Origin: Vicia villosa
Lineage: Eukaryota; Streptophyta; Magnoliopsida; Fabales; Fabaceae
Length of the DNA stretch: 64,000 bases
NCBI RefSeq assembly: GCF_029867415.1
Contig: NC_081183.1
Span: forward strand, 35,236,655 to 35,300,654
Reading direction: 5' to 3'
The notes under the pieces were generated by a model. The model was not told the DNA's origin and searched no databases. It worked only from the letters and a program-made list of their open reading frames with translations. Made by a program: the position numbers and the translations under genes. Numbering within the stretch: position 1 is the first letter of the stretch; each line of letters starts with the position of its first letter. Positions 8,514-20,164 of the stretch are shown here, in pieces.

Positions 8514-10013
8514 TCAGCATCTACTAGGGTTCAACTTAGATAATATATGGCTCTTTTCGACGCCATTATCATCTTCTTGGGCCAACATACTCCCAATTGT
8601 CGAGCCTGATGCAGCTATGTATAACTTCATACTTTTTGTCCTATTGGGGGGTAACAAAATAGGAGGATTAGTTAAATAAGCTTTTATTTGGTCGAATGCC
8701 TGTTGATGTTCTTGTTCCCATTTGAATTGATCTTGGTTCTTGAGTTTCACAAGTGGTGAAAATATCTTCGTTTTTCCACTTAGATTTGAGATGAATCTCC
8801 TCAAGAAATTAATCTTCCCCAACAATGACTGGAGTTGTTTCTTTGTTACTGGCGCCTTTAGCTCCAAGATTGCTTTCGTCTTATTTTGGTTTATCTCAAT
8901 GCCTTTCTTGTGAACCACGAAGCCTAGGAAATCCCCTGCATGTACACCAAAAGCACATTTTAAAGGGTTCATTTTGAGTCCATATTTCCTCATACGTTCA
9001 AAAGATTGTCGAAGATGGTTTAAGTGACCATTTTCAGAGTTAGATTTTATTACAATATCATCAATATAAACCTGCATAAACTTATCAATAAAATCATGAA
9101 ACATGGAATTCATGGCTCGTTGGTATGTAGCTCCAGCATTTTTTAAACCAAAAGGCATTACCACCCATTCATAAGTTCCTAAAGCACCTGGGCATCGAAA
9201 CGCCGTCTTAGGTACATCTTCGTCAGCTATAAAAATTTGGTTATAACCTGAATATCCATCCAATAAACTGAGATATTCAAATCCGGCTGCAGAGTCGACT
9301 AACATTTCAGCAACTGGCATGGGATATTCATCTTTAGGAGTAGCCTTATTTAAATCTCTGAAATCTATGCATACACGAAGGCTACCATTTTTCTTTATGA
9401 CAGGCACTATATTAGCTAACCATTCGACATACCTCGCAGTTCGAATAAACTTGCTTTTCAGCAATCTTTCAATTTCTATTTTTATTTTTTCCATAACCTC
9501 TGGCGCAAATCTTCTAGGAAGCTGCTTGATAGGTTTCTTCCCTGGGTTTAGTGGTAGTCGATGTTCCACCACATGTCGACTTAAACCAGGCATTTCATTG
9601 TAATCCCATGCAAAACAATCTTTGTATTCTTTCAAAAGTCGAATCAACTTGGTCTTTAGGTCACTTGTAAGCCTTGTACTTACATAAGTAGGCCTTTTAA
9701 TGACTCCATCACCTAAGTCAATTTCCTCAAGAGGATCTTGAGCTTGCATCCTTTTTACCGATCCTGATGGATCCATTTCGAAACCTAAAGGTTCGTCATC
9801 GTATATCCCGTCAAGTCGCTCGACTTGGTGATCGACTTCTTGATCGTTTTCATTTTTTACTATCATGGCCTCAATCGTCATATTTTTCTCTAGTTCGGCT
9901 TCTAAAGCCGCTTTTTCTTTGTTTTCGGCCAAATAGGCCGTTATTCGAGCCAGGTATTCTGACTCAGTGGTCATCGTCTTTGATTGTTGTCCTCTGCTCT
10001 GGAGGACTTTCAT
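8514..10013 (-). CDS. Reverse transcriptase of element A
   Basis: This 499-codon ORF carries the gypsy RT domain: LPRRFAPEVMEKIKIEIERL, IVPVIKKNGSLRVCIDFRDL, FRCPGALGTYEWVVMPFGL and the catalytic YIDD within MQVYIDDIVIKS. The connection region follows (GKINFLRRFISNLSGKT). It copies element RNA into cDNA in virus-like particles. It overlaps the 3' end of the gag-protease ORF by 50 bp in another frame, so pol may need a frameshift or separate start. Its last 15 or so codons are frameshifted; the true frame continues through 8551-8565 toward RNase H and meets TGA at 8531-8533. Confidence 0.9.
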   Translation of the reverse strand: MKVLQSRGQQSKTMTTESEYLARITAYLAENKEKAALEAELEKNMTIEAMIVKNENDQEVDHQVERLDGIYDDEPLGFEMDPSGSVKRMQAQDPLEEIDLGDGVIKRPTYVSTRLTSDLKTKLIRLLKEYKDCFAWDYNEMPGLSRHVVEHRLPLNPGKKPIKQLPRRFAPEVMEKIKIEIERLLKSKFIRTARYVEWLANIVPVIKKNGSLRVCIDFRDLNKATPKDEYPMPVAEMLVDSAAGFEYLSLLDGYSGYNQIFIADEDVPKTAFRCPGALGTYEWVVMPFGLKNAGATYQRAMNSMFHDFIDKFMQVYIDDIVIKSNSENGHLNHLRQSFERMRKYGLKMNPLKCAFGVHAGDFLGFVVHKKGIEINQNKTKAILELKAPVTKKQLQSLLGKINFLRRFISNLSGKTKIFSPLVKLKNQDQFKWEQEHQQAFDQIKAYLTNPPILLPPNRTKSMKLYIAASGSTIGSMLAQEDDNGVEKSHILSKLNPSRC

Positions 10014-13000
10014 GGTTCAATGGTTCATTAGGATCTTCTTTATTCCAAATGAAACCATAATTTGGGTCTAAGTTCAGATACTTAGACACACTTTCATCAG
10101 AAGGATATACATCTTCTGCTTTGTAGCAAGGAGCTACATTTGCCAAATGCTGGTCGAAGTGTCTGCGACCACTTTCAGTTTTGTAATAACTTTGGTCGGC
10201 TTCAATATTCTCCACTATACCATCTGACCTCCAAATGGCCACACGCTGATGTAAGGTGGAAGGAACTGCCCCAATACCATGGATCCATTCTCGACCCAAC
10301 AGCAGTTTAAAATTTGCCTGCGATGCAATCACCATGAAGACGGTTGACCTGACAGACGAACCAACAGCTAGTTTTACTTGAATTACTCCAAGTATTCCAC
10401 TTGTCTTGCCCTCATAATTTGACAGTACCATATTATGGGGTCTTAAGTCTTTATCAGACTTTCCCACTTTCTGAAGTGAAGAATAGGGCATTAAGTTTAC
10501 AGCAGCCCCACCATCCACAAACACTTTGTTTATTGGAACACCATCCACTTTCGCCCTTATGAATAGAGGCTTCAAATGATACATCATTCCTCGACCTGGC
10601 CTCTCGAACACAGCCTTTTGCTCTTCTACCACCCCTTTTCCCATTACATAGTAACAGACAGGTGTTTCTTCCACATTCTCGTCAGGAAGAAAATCATCTT
10701 CGTTCTCAGATACCTCAGATACTCTGTCGAACTCTGCTGGAAGTACAGAGACAATTCCACAGTCGATTAGCAACTCATCTGACTCTATGTCAAAGTTGTC
10801 GTCGACCTCTTTGTCCGACAGTGGAGAATATTCAGGCTCTTTCCCCGTATTGAGAGCCGGAGCATCATCATCAACTAGTTCTTTGATGAGTTTCTTTCCT
10901 AGGATCATCCCAGCAGCTAATCTTTCATTTGCTATTTTAGCCTGTTCTTCAGTCAACTTCCTGTGAAAAGGTTTTGACTGATAGTGAGAAAATCCTGCCT
11001 GCACCATTTTCGAACCTTCTTGTCCATTCTTGTGGCTTCTTTGGTAACGTCTCCACTGCGTTCGAGTCATGGGGTTCTTTCCTTTGTAGTTTGGAGATAT
11101 GTAATCTTTTCTTTTAGATCCACTATCAGTCCAAGAACCTTCAGCATTGGTTCCATCGCCTTGAATCTGCCATTCTGGACGTTTACCTCTGAAGTTAATG
11201 GGTTTCCCCCATTTGTCTTCAGGGACATCCGTCTTGGGACGGAAAGTCCTTGGTTTTTCAAACATCTTCCTGTATTCTCCAGCCCTTCGACCACTGTTTT
11301 CTCCTGTATACATGAATTGACGATTCTTGCCTCGACGAGGGTCGAACCTCACTTTGTTTGCAGCATCGACATTGAAAACAGCATCACACCTTGGGCATAA
11401 TCCAACTTGGGAGTTGTTATTGTGGCATCTCTCAAGGAATTTCAAAAGACTTTCTTTTGGTTCAGGATAAACCAAGTTCAAAACTTTGCCATCAGTAGCA
11501 CCGTTTTGCTTTCTAACGAAACCATCAGTAGTCTCGACCATCATCACATCAGCAAGCTCAGTATAGTGAGCCTCTTCGACTTGCAAAGGATCAGTATCAA
11601 CTTGCATTGATGACTTTGGCTTTTCTCCAAACTGTAACCTTCCTTCTTTCAAAGCTTTTTGCACTAAATCCCTGAAAAGGACACATTGAGAAGTTTTATG
11701 ACCCAAGAAATTATGAAATTTACAAAATCCTCTTTTTTTCTTTTGTTCAAGAGGAGGATTTTTAAGTCCCGGGGGTACTATGATTTGCCCATCAGAAACC
11801 AACAAATCAAATATTTCATCACATTTTGTTATATCAAATGAATACGTTTTACTAGAAAATTTTTCATTCTTACTTTCAACCAGATTTTTATCTTTTGAAG
11901 GTTTAAGCAATTTACAGATATATGGTGGCCCTGGCTTTAATTCAGCCACGTTGACCTCTCCCTCTTCGTATTCACTGTCGCTATTAGAGTCGAACTCACT
12001 TGTAGTAACATAAGCTATTTTTTCTTTCTTATGATATTTACTAGCTCTGGCTTTTTCAGCTTTTAGCCTTTCGACCTGGCGTACTCTATCTGCCAGTTGT
12101 GCCATATCTCTCAAATGTTGGGTGTCTAATTTCTTCCTTATGGAATAATCTAATCCACCTGCAGCCATTTCGACTAACTCATGTTCAGGAATTTGTGTAA
12201 AACATCTAGCTTTCAGTAACCTAAAACGGTTTAGATAGTCATCGACTGGTTCTGTACCCTTTCGTCTAACTCCAGCTAATTCTTTCAAGCTGATTTTCGA
12301 CTGTCCCATATAAAATTGTTCATGAAACAATCGTTCTAATTGGTTCCATGAGAACAAAGATTGGGGAGATAAGGTCGTGAACCAAGTAAATGCATTTTTC
12401 GTTAAAGAACTTGGAAAATACTTCATCTTTAGATTTTCATTGTTTGCTATTTCTCCAGCCTCTGTCTGGAACCTAGCAATATGTTCGACCGTCGACTCGC
12501 CAGTCTCACCAGCAAATTTGGTGAATTTTGGGACTTTCCACCCCCTAGGCAATTCTGTTTGCCTTACATATTCTGACAACGGGGAAACGAAATTTGGTCT
12601 ATGCAAACCTACATTTATCCCATTTTGAACTAAAATTTGTTCAACTACATTAGAGATATTATTGTGTCCAATATTGACATCTTGCTGGATGTTCCTAAGA
12701 ACCCGGTCAGCATCTTGATGCCTTTGTACTATTCTAGGGATCTCTGGCTCAATTTGATCTCCTTGTCCTATAGGTTCGACCCCTCTCACATTCGACCCTT
12801 GAGTAGTCGAAAGGTTTGGTTGTGGGGGCGCTCCAAAGAAATCTGCAATTCTGGCCATTTGTCCCGCCAATATTTCATAACTTTGATTCGTGTTATTTAT
12901 CATGGGAGTAAAAACAGTTCCCATTTGTTGAGTAAGGGCATTCACCATTTCATGATTACTTTCGTCCATTTGTTGTCGAATTGACAACATTGACGTAGTA

Positions 13001-13236
13001 CTTAAAGATGGCAAAACCTGGTGATTATATCCTATGCCTATAGGTCGACCCCCTGGGTTTGATGTGCTTGTAGCCATCATGCTTTCAGAATATAATGAAG
13101 GATTTGTATGCAAACCTTGCATCATAGACGTGGGCATTCCAAACTGAGGGTTAAAACCTGGTGGAGGCATCATTCCATGAAACGGCGGTCGCAATGGATT
13201 CAACGGTGATCGTACATTCGTTGGTGATGATACCAT
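9964..13236 (-). CDS. Gag-protease of element A
   Basis: This is a 1090-codon ORF. The N-terminal 230 residues are Pro/Asn-rich. A retrotransposon gag domain follows near residues 235-370 (FTWFTTLSPQSLFSWNQL, LFHEQFYMGQSKISL). A zinc-knuckle-like CKFHNFLGHKTSQC lies near residue 520. The protease is near the C-terminus, with KVFVDGGAAVNLMP supplying the catalytic Asp, and NFKLLLGREWIHG downstream. It packages RNA and matures the polyprotein. Upstream of the ATG, about 110 bp are open in another frame (NNSDLSGNQGGVLTG), so the original gag start may lie further upstream with a shift since. Confidence 0.85.
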   Translation of the reverse strand: MVSSPTNVRSPLNPLRPPFHGMMPPPGFNPQFGMPTSMMQGLHTNPSLYSESMMATSTSNPGGRPIGIGYNHQVLPSLSTTSMLSIRQQMDESNHEMVNALTQQMGTVFTPMINNTNQSYEILAGQMARIADFFGAPPQPNLSTTQGSNVRGVEPIGQGDQIEPEIPRIVQRHQDADRVLRNIQQDVNIGHNNISNVVEQILVQNGINVGLHRPNFVSPLSEYVRQTELPRGWKVPKFTKFAGETGESTVEHIARFQTEAGEIANNENLKMKYFPSSLTKNAFTWFTTLSPQSLFSWNQLERLFHEQFYMGQSKISLKELAGVRRKGTEPVDDYLNRFRLLKARCFTQIPEHELVEMAAGGLDYSIRKKLDTQHLRDMAQLADRVRQVERLKAEKARASKYHKKEKIAYVTTSEFDSNSDSEYEEGEVNVAELKPGPPYICKLLKPSKDKNLVESKNEKFSSKTYSFDITKCDEIFDLLVSDGQIIVPPGLKNPPLEQKKKRGFCKFHNFLGHKTSQCVLFRDLVQKALKEGRLQFGEKPKSSMQVDTDPLQVEEAHYTELADVMMVETTDGFVRKQNGATDGKVLNLVYPEPKESLLKFLERCHNNNSQVGLCPRCDAVFNVDAANKVRFDPRRGKNRQFMYTGENSGRRAGEYRKMFEKPRTFRPKTDVPEDKWGKPINFRGKRPEWQIQGDGTNAEGSWTDSGSKRKDYISPNYKGKNPMTRTQWRRYQRSHKNGQEGSKMVQAGFSHYQSKPFHRKLTEEQAKIANERLAAGMILGKKLIKELVDDDAPALNTGKEPEYSPLSDKEVDDNFDIESDELLIDCGIVSVLPAEFDRVSEVSENEDDFLPDENVEETPVCYYVMGKGVVEEQKAVFERPGRGMMYHLKPLFIRAKVDGVPINKVFVDGGAAVNLMPYSSLQKVGKSDKDLRPHNMVLSNYEGKTSGILGVIQVKLAVGSSVRSTVFMVIASQANFKLLLGREWIHGIGAVPSTLHQRVAIWRSDGIVENIEADQSYYKTESGRRHFDQHLANVAPCYKAEDVYPSDESVSKYLNLDPNYGFIWNKEDPNEPLNHESPPEQRTTIKDDDH

Positions 13237-13447
13237 TATTGCTGTCGTCGATCCACAGTATTTGTTGTTCCCACTGGGGATGAATCTGCGGCATTTTGCG
13301 GTGTTGCTCCGGTTAGAACACCTCCTTGATTTCCAGAAAGATCGGAATTATTTGTATTAACTTCAGCAATGTTAGTTAATTTCCGACCACTTCTTAATAT
13401 CATACATAACTATTGTACTAACAAATATAAAACAAACAGCAATTGAC

Positions 13448-13467
13448 GGGTCCCACCGGGTGTGCCA
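13448..13467 (-). other. Primer binding site of element A
   Basis: TGGCACACCCGGTGGGACCC on the minus strand starts 3 bp inside the 5' LTR end. It has the TGG start expected where a tRNA 3' CCA pairs. I did not assign the tRNA. Confidence 0.6.
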
Positions 13468-13470
13468 ATT

Positions 13471-14269
13471 TGTTTACCCAGAAAGATGGTAAACAAGCGC
13501 TAGTTTCCTTTTTAAAGGTTACTTTTGCGAAATCAACTAGAATACTCCAGGACTAATTGCTTTATTTTGTTATATTATGTGTATCTGGTTTGTATTAAAT
13601 GCAACAGTAACTTTAAAATAAAAGTAAACACTGAAATTAAAGGCTTTAAAGTAAATCAAAGCAATAAACAAAAAGCAGTAAATGTGCACTGAAAGATGAG
13701 ATATAACGTAAAATGATTGCATTAATTAAACTGGTACGCATACGTACATTCCAAAGTTGCACTCGTTACTCATTTTTGCACAGAGATTTGAGTTTACTTG
13801 TGTTTACGTAGAAAATGCGGACCCCTAACTATTCCTATGGAACTTGCTTAAATAGTAAAAATAACATAACTACTACTAACGGTCGACTGGTTATCAGTCA
13901 ACACGTGTCTTCGACATGCAAGATCATCAATTGTGAGACCTCCACGCGTCCTGTAAGAACTGCCAGAAAACTGCTTGAAACTGCCTCTTAACTTATAATA
14001 CCTCTCGACTTCCACTTCAGTTTCTGCAGCAAAATTCTTAAGTCTTCGCATACTTCTGATCGAACGCTGAAGCCTCTGATCATCTTTCTAGTCGAACAGC
14101 TTCGACTACTAAGCATTACTTAGTCGAACCACTTCGACCCAAATGGCAATGTAATTATTTAATTGAGGCCCAATTACCAATTTAGGGCCTTTTTACCAAA
14201 TGGAGGCCCAATTACCAATTTTGAGCCCCAGTTGCCCATTTGTTGGTAAGTCGAAAACCTAGGGTAACA
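13471..14269 (-). repeat. 5' LTR of gypsy element A (799 bp)
   Basis: On the minus strand it starts TGTTACCCTAGG and ends GGGTAAACA, so TG...CA ends with a short inverted match. It is the complete reference copy against which the truncated LTRs at 4269 and 5061 are measured. Confidence 0.92.
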
Positions 14270-14642
14270 TCTTCATGTTGAGATTCTCATATTTCTTTTT
14301 CAGGGATTGAAGCTTCACCTTCTTCACTGATGTGTCACCACCGTAACACCTGACCAGTATATCCCACGCCTCCTTTGACGTCATAGAATCAGCAATCTTC
14401 TCAAACACATTCACATCCACACACTGATGGATGAAGAACAACGCCTTTTGATCTCTCTTCCTCGTTTCTCTCTGCGCATCCTTTTGTTCTTCCGTTGCAT
14501 CCGCTACAACCGGAACATATCCTTCAGTGACAAGATCTAGAACATCTTGAGCACCAAATAATACACGCATTTGAATCATCCATTTATTCCAATTTTTACC
14601 ATCAAGAAGTGGAAGTTTGGTATTCAAGTTGCTTCCACTCAT
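14270..14642 (-). pseudogene. Ty1-copia gag N-terminus, interrupted by element A
   Basis: The frame from ATG 14642 reads MSGSNLNTKLPLLDGKNWNK, WMIQMRVLFGAQDVLDLV, KALFFIHQCVDVNVFEKI, MTSKEAWDILVRCYGG and ends at element A's LTR after about 123 codons. This is the DUF4219/UBN2 type gag domain of plant copia elements. The remainder of the gene is not found on the other side of element A, consistent with the rearrangement seen at 5058-5060. Confidence 0.8.
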
Positions 14643-14832
14643 CTTTAAAATTGTGCAGACAAAAACAGATTTCACTCACACTCACACAGTGTTTCCCAAC
14701 CCACAAACAGCCAAGAGAAAAATGTGATTTAACACAACTTTGTTTCTCTGAAACAAAATCAATCACACAGTCACTCAAACTCACGTTCACTCGTGTTTCC
14801 CTGTGTTTGGAACCGGAGATCTAGATACCAAT

Positions 14833-15225
14833 TGTTGGTGCACAATGCATAAAGATGATGACAAAGAGAATAACGAAAGAATTAATGGCGCAAAGAGAGA
14901 ATAAAGTTGTATATTCTGCTTGCGTTGATCTACTATTAATGATAGCTACTACAAGACTATTTATACAAAAAGCAAATTGCCACCTCAGCCTTAAAGGCTA
15001 AACTTAGTGAACAAGTTTAGGGTACAAACCGTACAGTACTATAAAATACTAAAGCACCCTTACTACTAAACAGCTACGCTAACAAACTCAGAAGCTTTTA
15101 CTGCTTCTGAGCAACACCAGAACATCAGAAGCATCTTCTTCTAATTAACAACAACTTCTGAATATTGAATTACTCTTCAATACTCTCAAGGCGAGAATGC
15201 TACTACTGGTTTCATCTTCGAACAC
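14833..15225 (-). repeat. 5' LTR and primer site of the copia remnant
   Basis: A primer-site-like TGGTATCTAGATCTCCGG (14830-14813, minus) follows an LTR ending CCAACA at 14833. A TATA-like TTGTATAAATAGTCTTG lies near 14955-14971, the right place for an LTR promoter. The outer edge near 15225 (TGGTGTTCG on the minus strand) is a guess from TG ends only. Confidence 0.5.
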
Positions 15226-15229
15226 CAAG

Positions 15230-16260
15230 ATATTGGTCTTTTTTAAATTTTGCAAGATAGTCCTCATATTTTATGAAAATTTCAAATCCATCCCCAAAAG
15301 TTTCAAAAAAAATATAAATAATCCCTATTAATTTTTAAATTTCATAAATTGATCATTTCAATTTTTAAAAATTGTAATTGGTCTATTTTTTCATATTTTA
15401 AATTTAGCCCAAAATGTTAAAAATTTATAAAATTGACTCCAAATTTTTTACAATGAATAATTTTAATCCTCCATCCAAATCAAAAAATTTAAAAATGAAG
15501 AAATTTCAATTGAATCATTTAAATGGCTTAAAAGTTTGAATTCCTTAAAAAAATCTTAATTACCTCATTCAAACACACTCTAGTGTTTATATATACTTAT
15601 ACATCTACCAGGTTTCTTCCTGCCACCCCCAAAATTTAATTTAGCAACCTGTATTTTCATATTCCCATGCTAATGCAATTGAAAAATCTAATATGAATAG
15701 AGAAAATTGGTAGTGTATTCTAAAAATCTAGTATATTTTGGAATTGTGTTTTTGAAAATACCGGTAGTTCCATTTTGATAGATAAAAAAATTGAAATTAA
15801 TTTTATCAATTTTTAAAAAAAATCTGGTAGTGTATAAATACGATAAAAACTCAATGTTTTTTTAAAACTCCGATAATGTATTTTAAAAAATTCAGAAAAA
15901 ACTTATAATATTTTGAAAAATGTGATAGTGTGTTTTGAAAAATCTGATAAAAACTAGTAGCTTTTTTGAAAAATCCGATAGTGTATTTTTAAAAATTCGA
16001 TAAAAACCCATTGTTTGTAGAAAAATTCGATAGTATATTTTGAAAAATCAAGTAAAAATCATAGATTTTTTAAAAACCAATAGTGTATTTGAAAAAACAA
16101 TAGTGTATTTGAAAAATTCGACAGTACAAAATCCAACAATTTATAAAAAAAACTCGATTAAAACTTATAAAATTCTTCAAAAATCCAATAAATCTTCAAA
16201 AAAAAAAAATTAAATCCAAAACACATTTTTTTAAAACGTAAAAAATCACCAAGAATATTA
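15230..16260. repeat. AT-rich region with degenerate 35-60 bp repeats
   Basis: No gene is visible. From about 15700 to 16170 a loose unit of the form AAAATCCGATAGTGTATTTTG, with TTCGATAAAAAC between, recurs many times with mutations. It looks like an old minisatellite. Confidence 0.5.
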
Positions 16261-16982
16261 TAGTAAAAGCACTGCAATTGTGGAGGTGTTAGGTATAACC
16301 GATAGGGTGGCATAAAGTTACCTCAAAATCTACTCATGCTCACAAAGTGCTTCCTACTTATTTGAATAACTATTATTATTACTTCTTAATAAGCACTTAA
16401 TTAAGCTTCACAAAATAACTTAATGAACAATAATCATAAACCCACCCAATAATCTTTGATGACAGTAGCCCACAAAATCAGTCATCTCGGATCTCGAAGG
16501 TTAAAGAATGAGTTGGCTATAGTAAAAAGATATAAGGAAAAATGAAAGTCGCGGATATTGTAACGGGTGAAAAGGTGAAGTCGCTGGTACACCATAAAAG
16601 ATAGAGAACAGAACAAGAGCCATTTCAACAGTATTATTTATGTTCTTAAACCTCTGTTGCCAATAGATTCTCTAGAAAATAGAATATTCACCAAGTAATA
16701 CTTAATCTCATTCACCTTAGGCAAAGCAGCTTATTGACCATTTGAAACATTTAGTTAGGATTGTTCTTCATTGTGTATATTAGATTCTAACCAAACAAAA
16801 GCCAAATTTATAAATGTTTCTTCTAGTGATACATAGAATTCTAGTCCCACAACTATTCTTGATAACTAACACATTCTAATGAAATCAGTAACAATATGAG
16901 GTGCCAATAATACATTTATATAGAATATATATGATGAATTTGTACATTAGAAAACATATATGTCAACAACTGTTGTGGATCT

Positions 16983-19900
16983 TTATATTCTTCGGAGAGA
17001 TGCCAATCTCTTTTCAAGTTCTTCAACATCTTGGGATTCTGATCTGCACGCACAAAGCAAAACAGAAGTTAAAAACAAAACCGATAAAAGAAATGCATTT
17101 CTCTAGACAGTTTTCTCTATGAATAAGACTGAAGTATATACCTTGCAGCAACATTTTCCGTATTCCTTGACGCAATCCGACCTTTCGGAGCAGAAGATAA
17201 CTACAATAAGAAAATAAATCAGCATTACGCCCGATACAACGCTCATAAAACTAATTGAAGAAAGTATTTCTAAACTTTTAGGAGCACATAAAAGCTCAGT
17301 TTAAGCTGATAGGTGGAAACACAAATGATTTCTATGTTGTATATGTAACATTAAAATATTGGGTCCAAAACCAACCTGGGATGCAATATCCACTCCAATT
17401 TCATCAAGAACCTGTCATTAATAAATGAAAATCAGATATGAAAGGGGGAAAACTTTAGTTATGTACTAGTAAGCGTGGTTGCTATCGATTAAGTTCGTAA
17501 TTTATTCATATTTACCTGGTTAGTGAGCTCTTCTGATTCTTCCTCGGCTTCATCTTTGTCTAAAGTTTCATCAATAGATTCTGACATCATCTCAATCTGC
17601 ATTTAGGACAACAGTATAAATGCTTGGAGAAAAAAAATAAAAATATAGTCTAATGTTATGGCTGGAGTGGAGCCTGCCTTCATTCATTTTAGCTCGTATA
17701 CTTACGTCATGGATACCTAATTTTTTTATTTTGCATGAGAACATATTAGAAATAAACACAGGTACAAAATTACCGTCATGTCCATCTGTGCTGATTGTTT
17801 TTGGAATTCTTGAATCACTTTAGCCTGCTTTGCCGGTGCCATTTGCTGCAAAAGAGATAAGTAAGGTAATGATTACTGTATCATTTTAATCGTAAGCACA
17901 AAAGTTTTCAAAAAATATAACAATGCCAGAAACACATCTTTCGCATACTACGAAAATATGATTTAGTCCCAGCGGGAAACTGTTTGCACTTATTTCTTCT
18001 TAATAGTAACCACGGATGGAAATCAGAAATATCCAGTCATCTACAAAACATATCCTGTGGAAGTTAAGTTACGTTTAACATATAGGACATGTTGCTTTGT
18101 TTGCTTCTTTGGCAAGGGCATATCAAGAGTGACTTTACCCATTGGTTCGTAAACTGAATGTGTATATCAATAACTACCATAAAACATGAAAAATGGCATT
18201 CCTATTTTTGAATAATGGAAGCAGAAACAATCTAGAAAATTTACCTTATTCATTGCTACCATTGCTTTAGTTGCACCCTTCATCCCTGTAGAGATTGAAG
18301 TGCTTGCATATAATGCCTACAAAAGAAATTTGGAAATTGTGAAAAATGGAAACCCAGTAAGCCCTCTTGAAAAAATAGAAGACTTCATTTAGCACACCTG
18401 TGTATGAGTTGCTACACCCCTGATCTGAGCGCGACTTCCCTGCAAATTGGTTATCTGTTGGCGTAACCTAACAAGTTGACGAGCCAGGATTCTTGTAGCA
18501 GCCTATAAAACAGACATTTTGTAATTCAGGATTGCTATAATGCTATATATCGAATATAATGCATTTCAAATCAGTTCACACATACACACACAAAGACAAT
18601 TGGCTCCAGTTGGGCAGATCTTGTAATAATGTTTGACTAGATTAGACATGCTCCGATTCCCTCCAGTCCCCAACATTAAAGAAGACCACAATTATAATTA
18701 ACATCATAATATTGCTATTACTAAACTGGTTGTTTAAAAACATTAATATTATATAGATTTCTAATTATATCCTTCCCCATTGTTTCTAATCTAACCTAGA
18801 GATGAATGTTGGAGATCATATTATACCACAAGTTACAAGTTCAAAACGATGTAGAAATAAAAGGAGATGTAAACCATCAAATTCAAATTGGGTGGTTGAG
18901 TTACGATGTTGTAAGATCTGCAATGTTGTACGAGACATAATGTTGGGCGGTTAAAGATCAACATGAAAATAAAGTAAATGTAGCAGAGATGAGGATGTTG
19001 TGTTGGATGTGTTGTAAGCACTAAACGAGATGAGTGATGGTAAATAGGCTTAGGTGGTTTCAGCACCCAAGTCTTTATTTAAATAAAGATTGTCATCAAT
19101 ATCACCTTATTAATACTTATGCAAGGCATAATTATAAACACTAAACCATATGCTCGATGGCTGATTAAAATTAAGGAAATGGATTAGCTACAAATATATG
19201 AGAAATATACTTACCTCATTTCCAGTTTTTGCTTCTCTTTTAATCTCTGCCACCAACTTCTTTTCCTACAATACACAAGGCAGTGAAGCACTAAAAGGAA
19301 ATATGAAACAAAGTAAAATCACTAACAAGATTTAACCCTATTTACCTCCATCTGAAGAGATGCTATCTCTCTTTCAATTCCTACAAGAAAGAAATGGTAC
19401 ATAACTGCTTATTTATCTGGCGCAACTTTTCATACATATTTGAGATTTCAAAATGTTAAAAGCAAAAAGAATAACATTATAAATAAATCATTCGAATAAC
19501 ATTTCCATCACACTAATTTCATTTTTAGAAACAATTTATAGCTTCCCCTCCCCTTCCAAAATCCTCCATCCAAACATATCCTTACAAAAAACCAAAATAC
19601 CAACGCCATCTATTCTAGCGGTCTATGAAGCACAGACATAAGAAACACAACACAACACACACGTCAATACTGATGATAATTTGAAAAAATAAAAAAGTTT
19701 AAAGGTAATCACAAGTGTCGGTTTCAGACACAGACACAGACACATAATTTTTCAGAAGTGTATATGCTACAAAGCTAGCAATTCATAAATAGAAAATCAA
19801 ATGAAAACAATTCAATTATGCTAGAAAATGCATTGATCTAAATATTCTCAACAACAAAACTACACATCTAAACAAAATCAATCGAACTAATTACCTCTAG

Positions 19901-20164
19901 TTGCAACAGACATGTCTCTCTTACTTTGCCTCAAAGCTTCTGCAATAAAAAAAACAAACAACCACAGAATTTCAATAACAGCAACTTTCTTCTCAAAAAC
20001 AATCAGATCCAAGTTACGACACATAAACCAATCATTCAAATAACAAGAAATTAAAAATCGTAAACACAAACGGTAAGAATTAGGGCAATGCGATGAGGAA
20101 ACCGGGAAGAATGAGAACGAGAACCTTTGGGTGAGGTTTTCTTCTTGAAGATGTTCAAATTCAT
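16983..20164 (-). CDS. VPS2.3: ESCRT-III subunit VPS2.3 (CHMP2-like), 11 exons
   Basis: Exons on the minus strand: 20164-20125, 19939-19895, 19380-19346, 19265-19215, 18502-18398, 18316-18245, 17845-17774, 17596-17516, 17411-17376, 17200-17142 and 17043-16983. All introns are GT-AG and the exons sum to 657 nt (218 aa). The protein starts MNLNIFKKKTSPKEALRQSK and contains RQLVRLRQQITNLQGSRAQI and LTNQVLDEIGVDIASQLSS. It ends VEELEKRLASLRRI, a MIT-interacting motif that recruits the VPS4 ATPase. The basic N-terminal helices bind membrane. It acts in endosomal sorting into multivesicular bodies and related membrane scission. Length and sequence fit plant VPS2.2/VPS2.3, closer to 2.3 from memory. 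No damage is seen; this is the one clearly conserved host gene here. Confidence 0.92.

Larger units (their letters stand above)
5061..14269 (-). mobile_element. Ty3-gypsy element A (Tat/Retand-like), nearly complete
   Basis: On the minus strand: 5' LTR (14269-13471), primer binding site, gag-protease ORF, RT ORF, RNase H with a second archaeal-type RNase H, integrase, an antisense cargo pseudogene, polypurine tract and a 3' LTR stub. The second RNase H and the cargo slot between pol and the 3' LTR are traits of the Tat lineage (Ogre, Retand, Grande). The copy is dead: pol has a frameshift near 8551-8565 and stops at 8531-8533 and 8036-8038, and the 3' LTR is truncated. LTR similarity to element B points to recent activity of the family. 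Confidence 0.88.

Noticed and set aside
10984..11400. 138-codon plus ORF opposite gag
   Set aside because: Antisense shadow of the gag-protease ORF; no independent promoter or family pattern.
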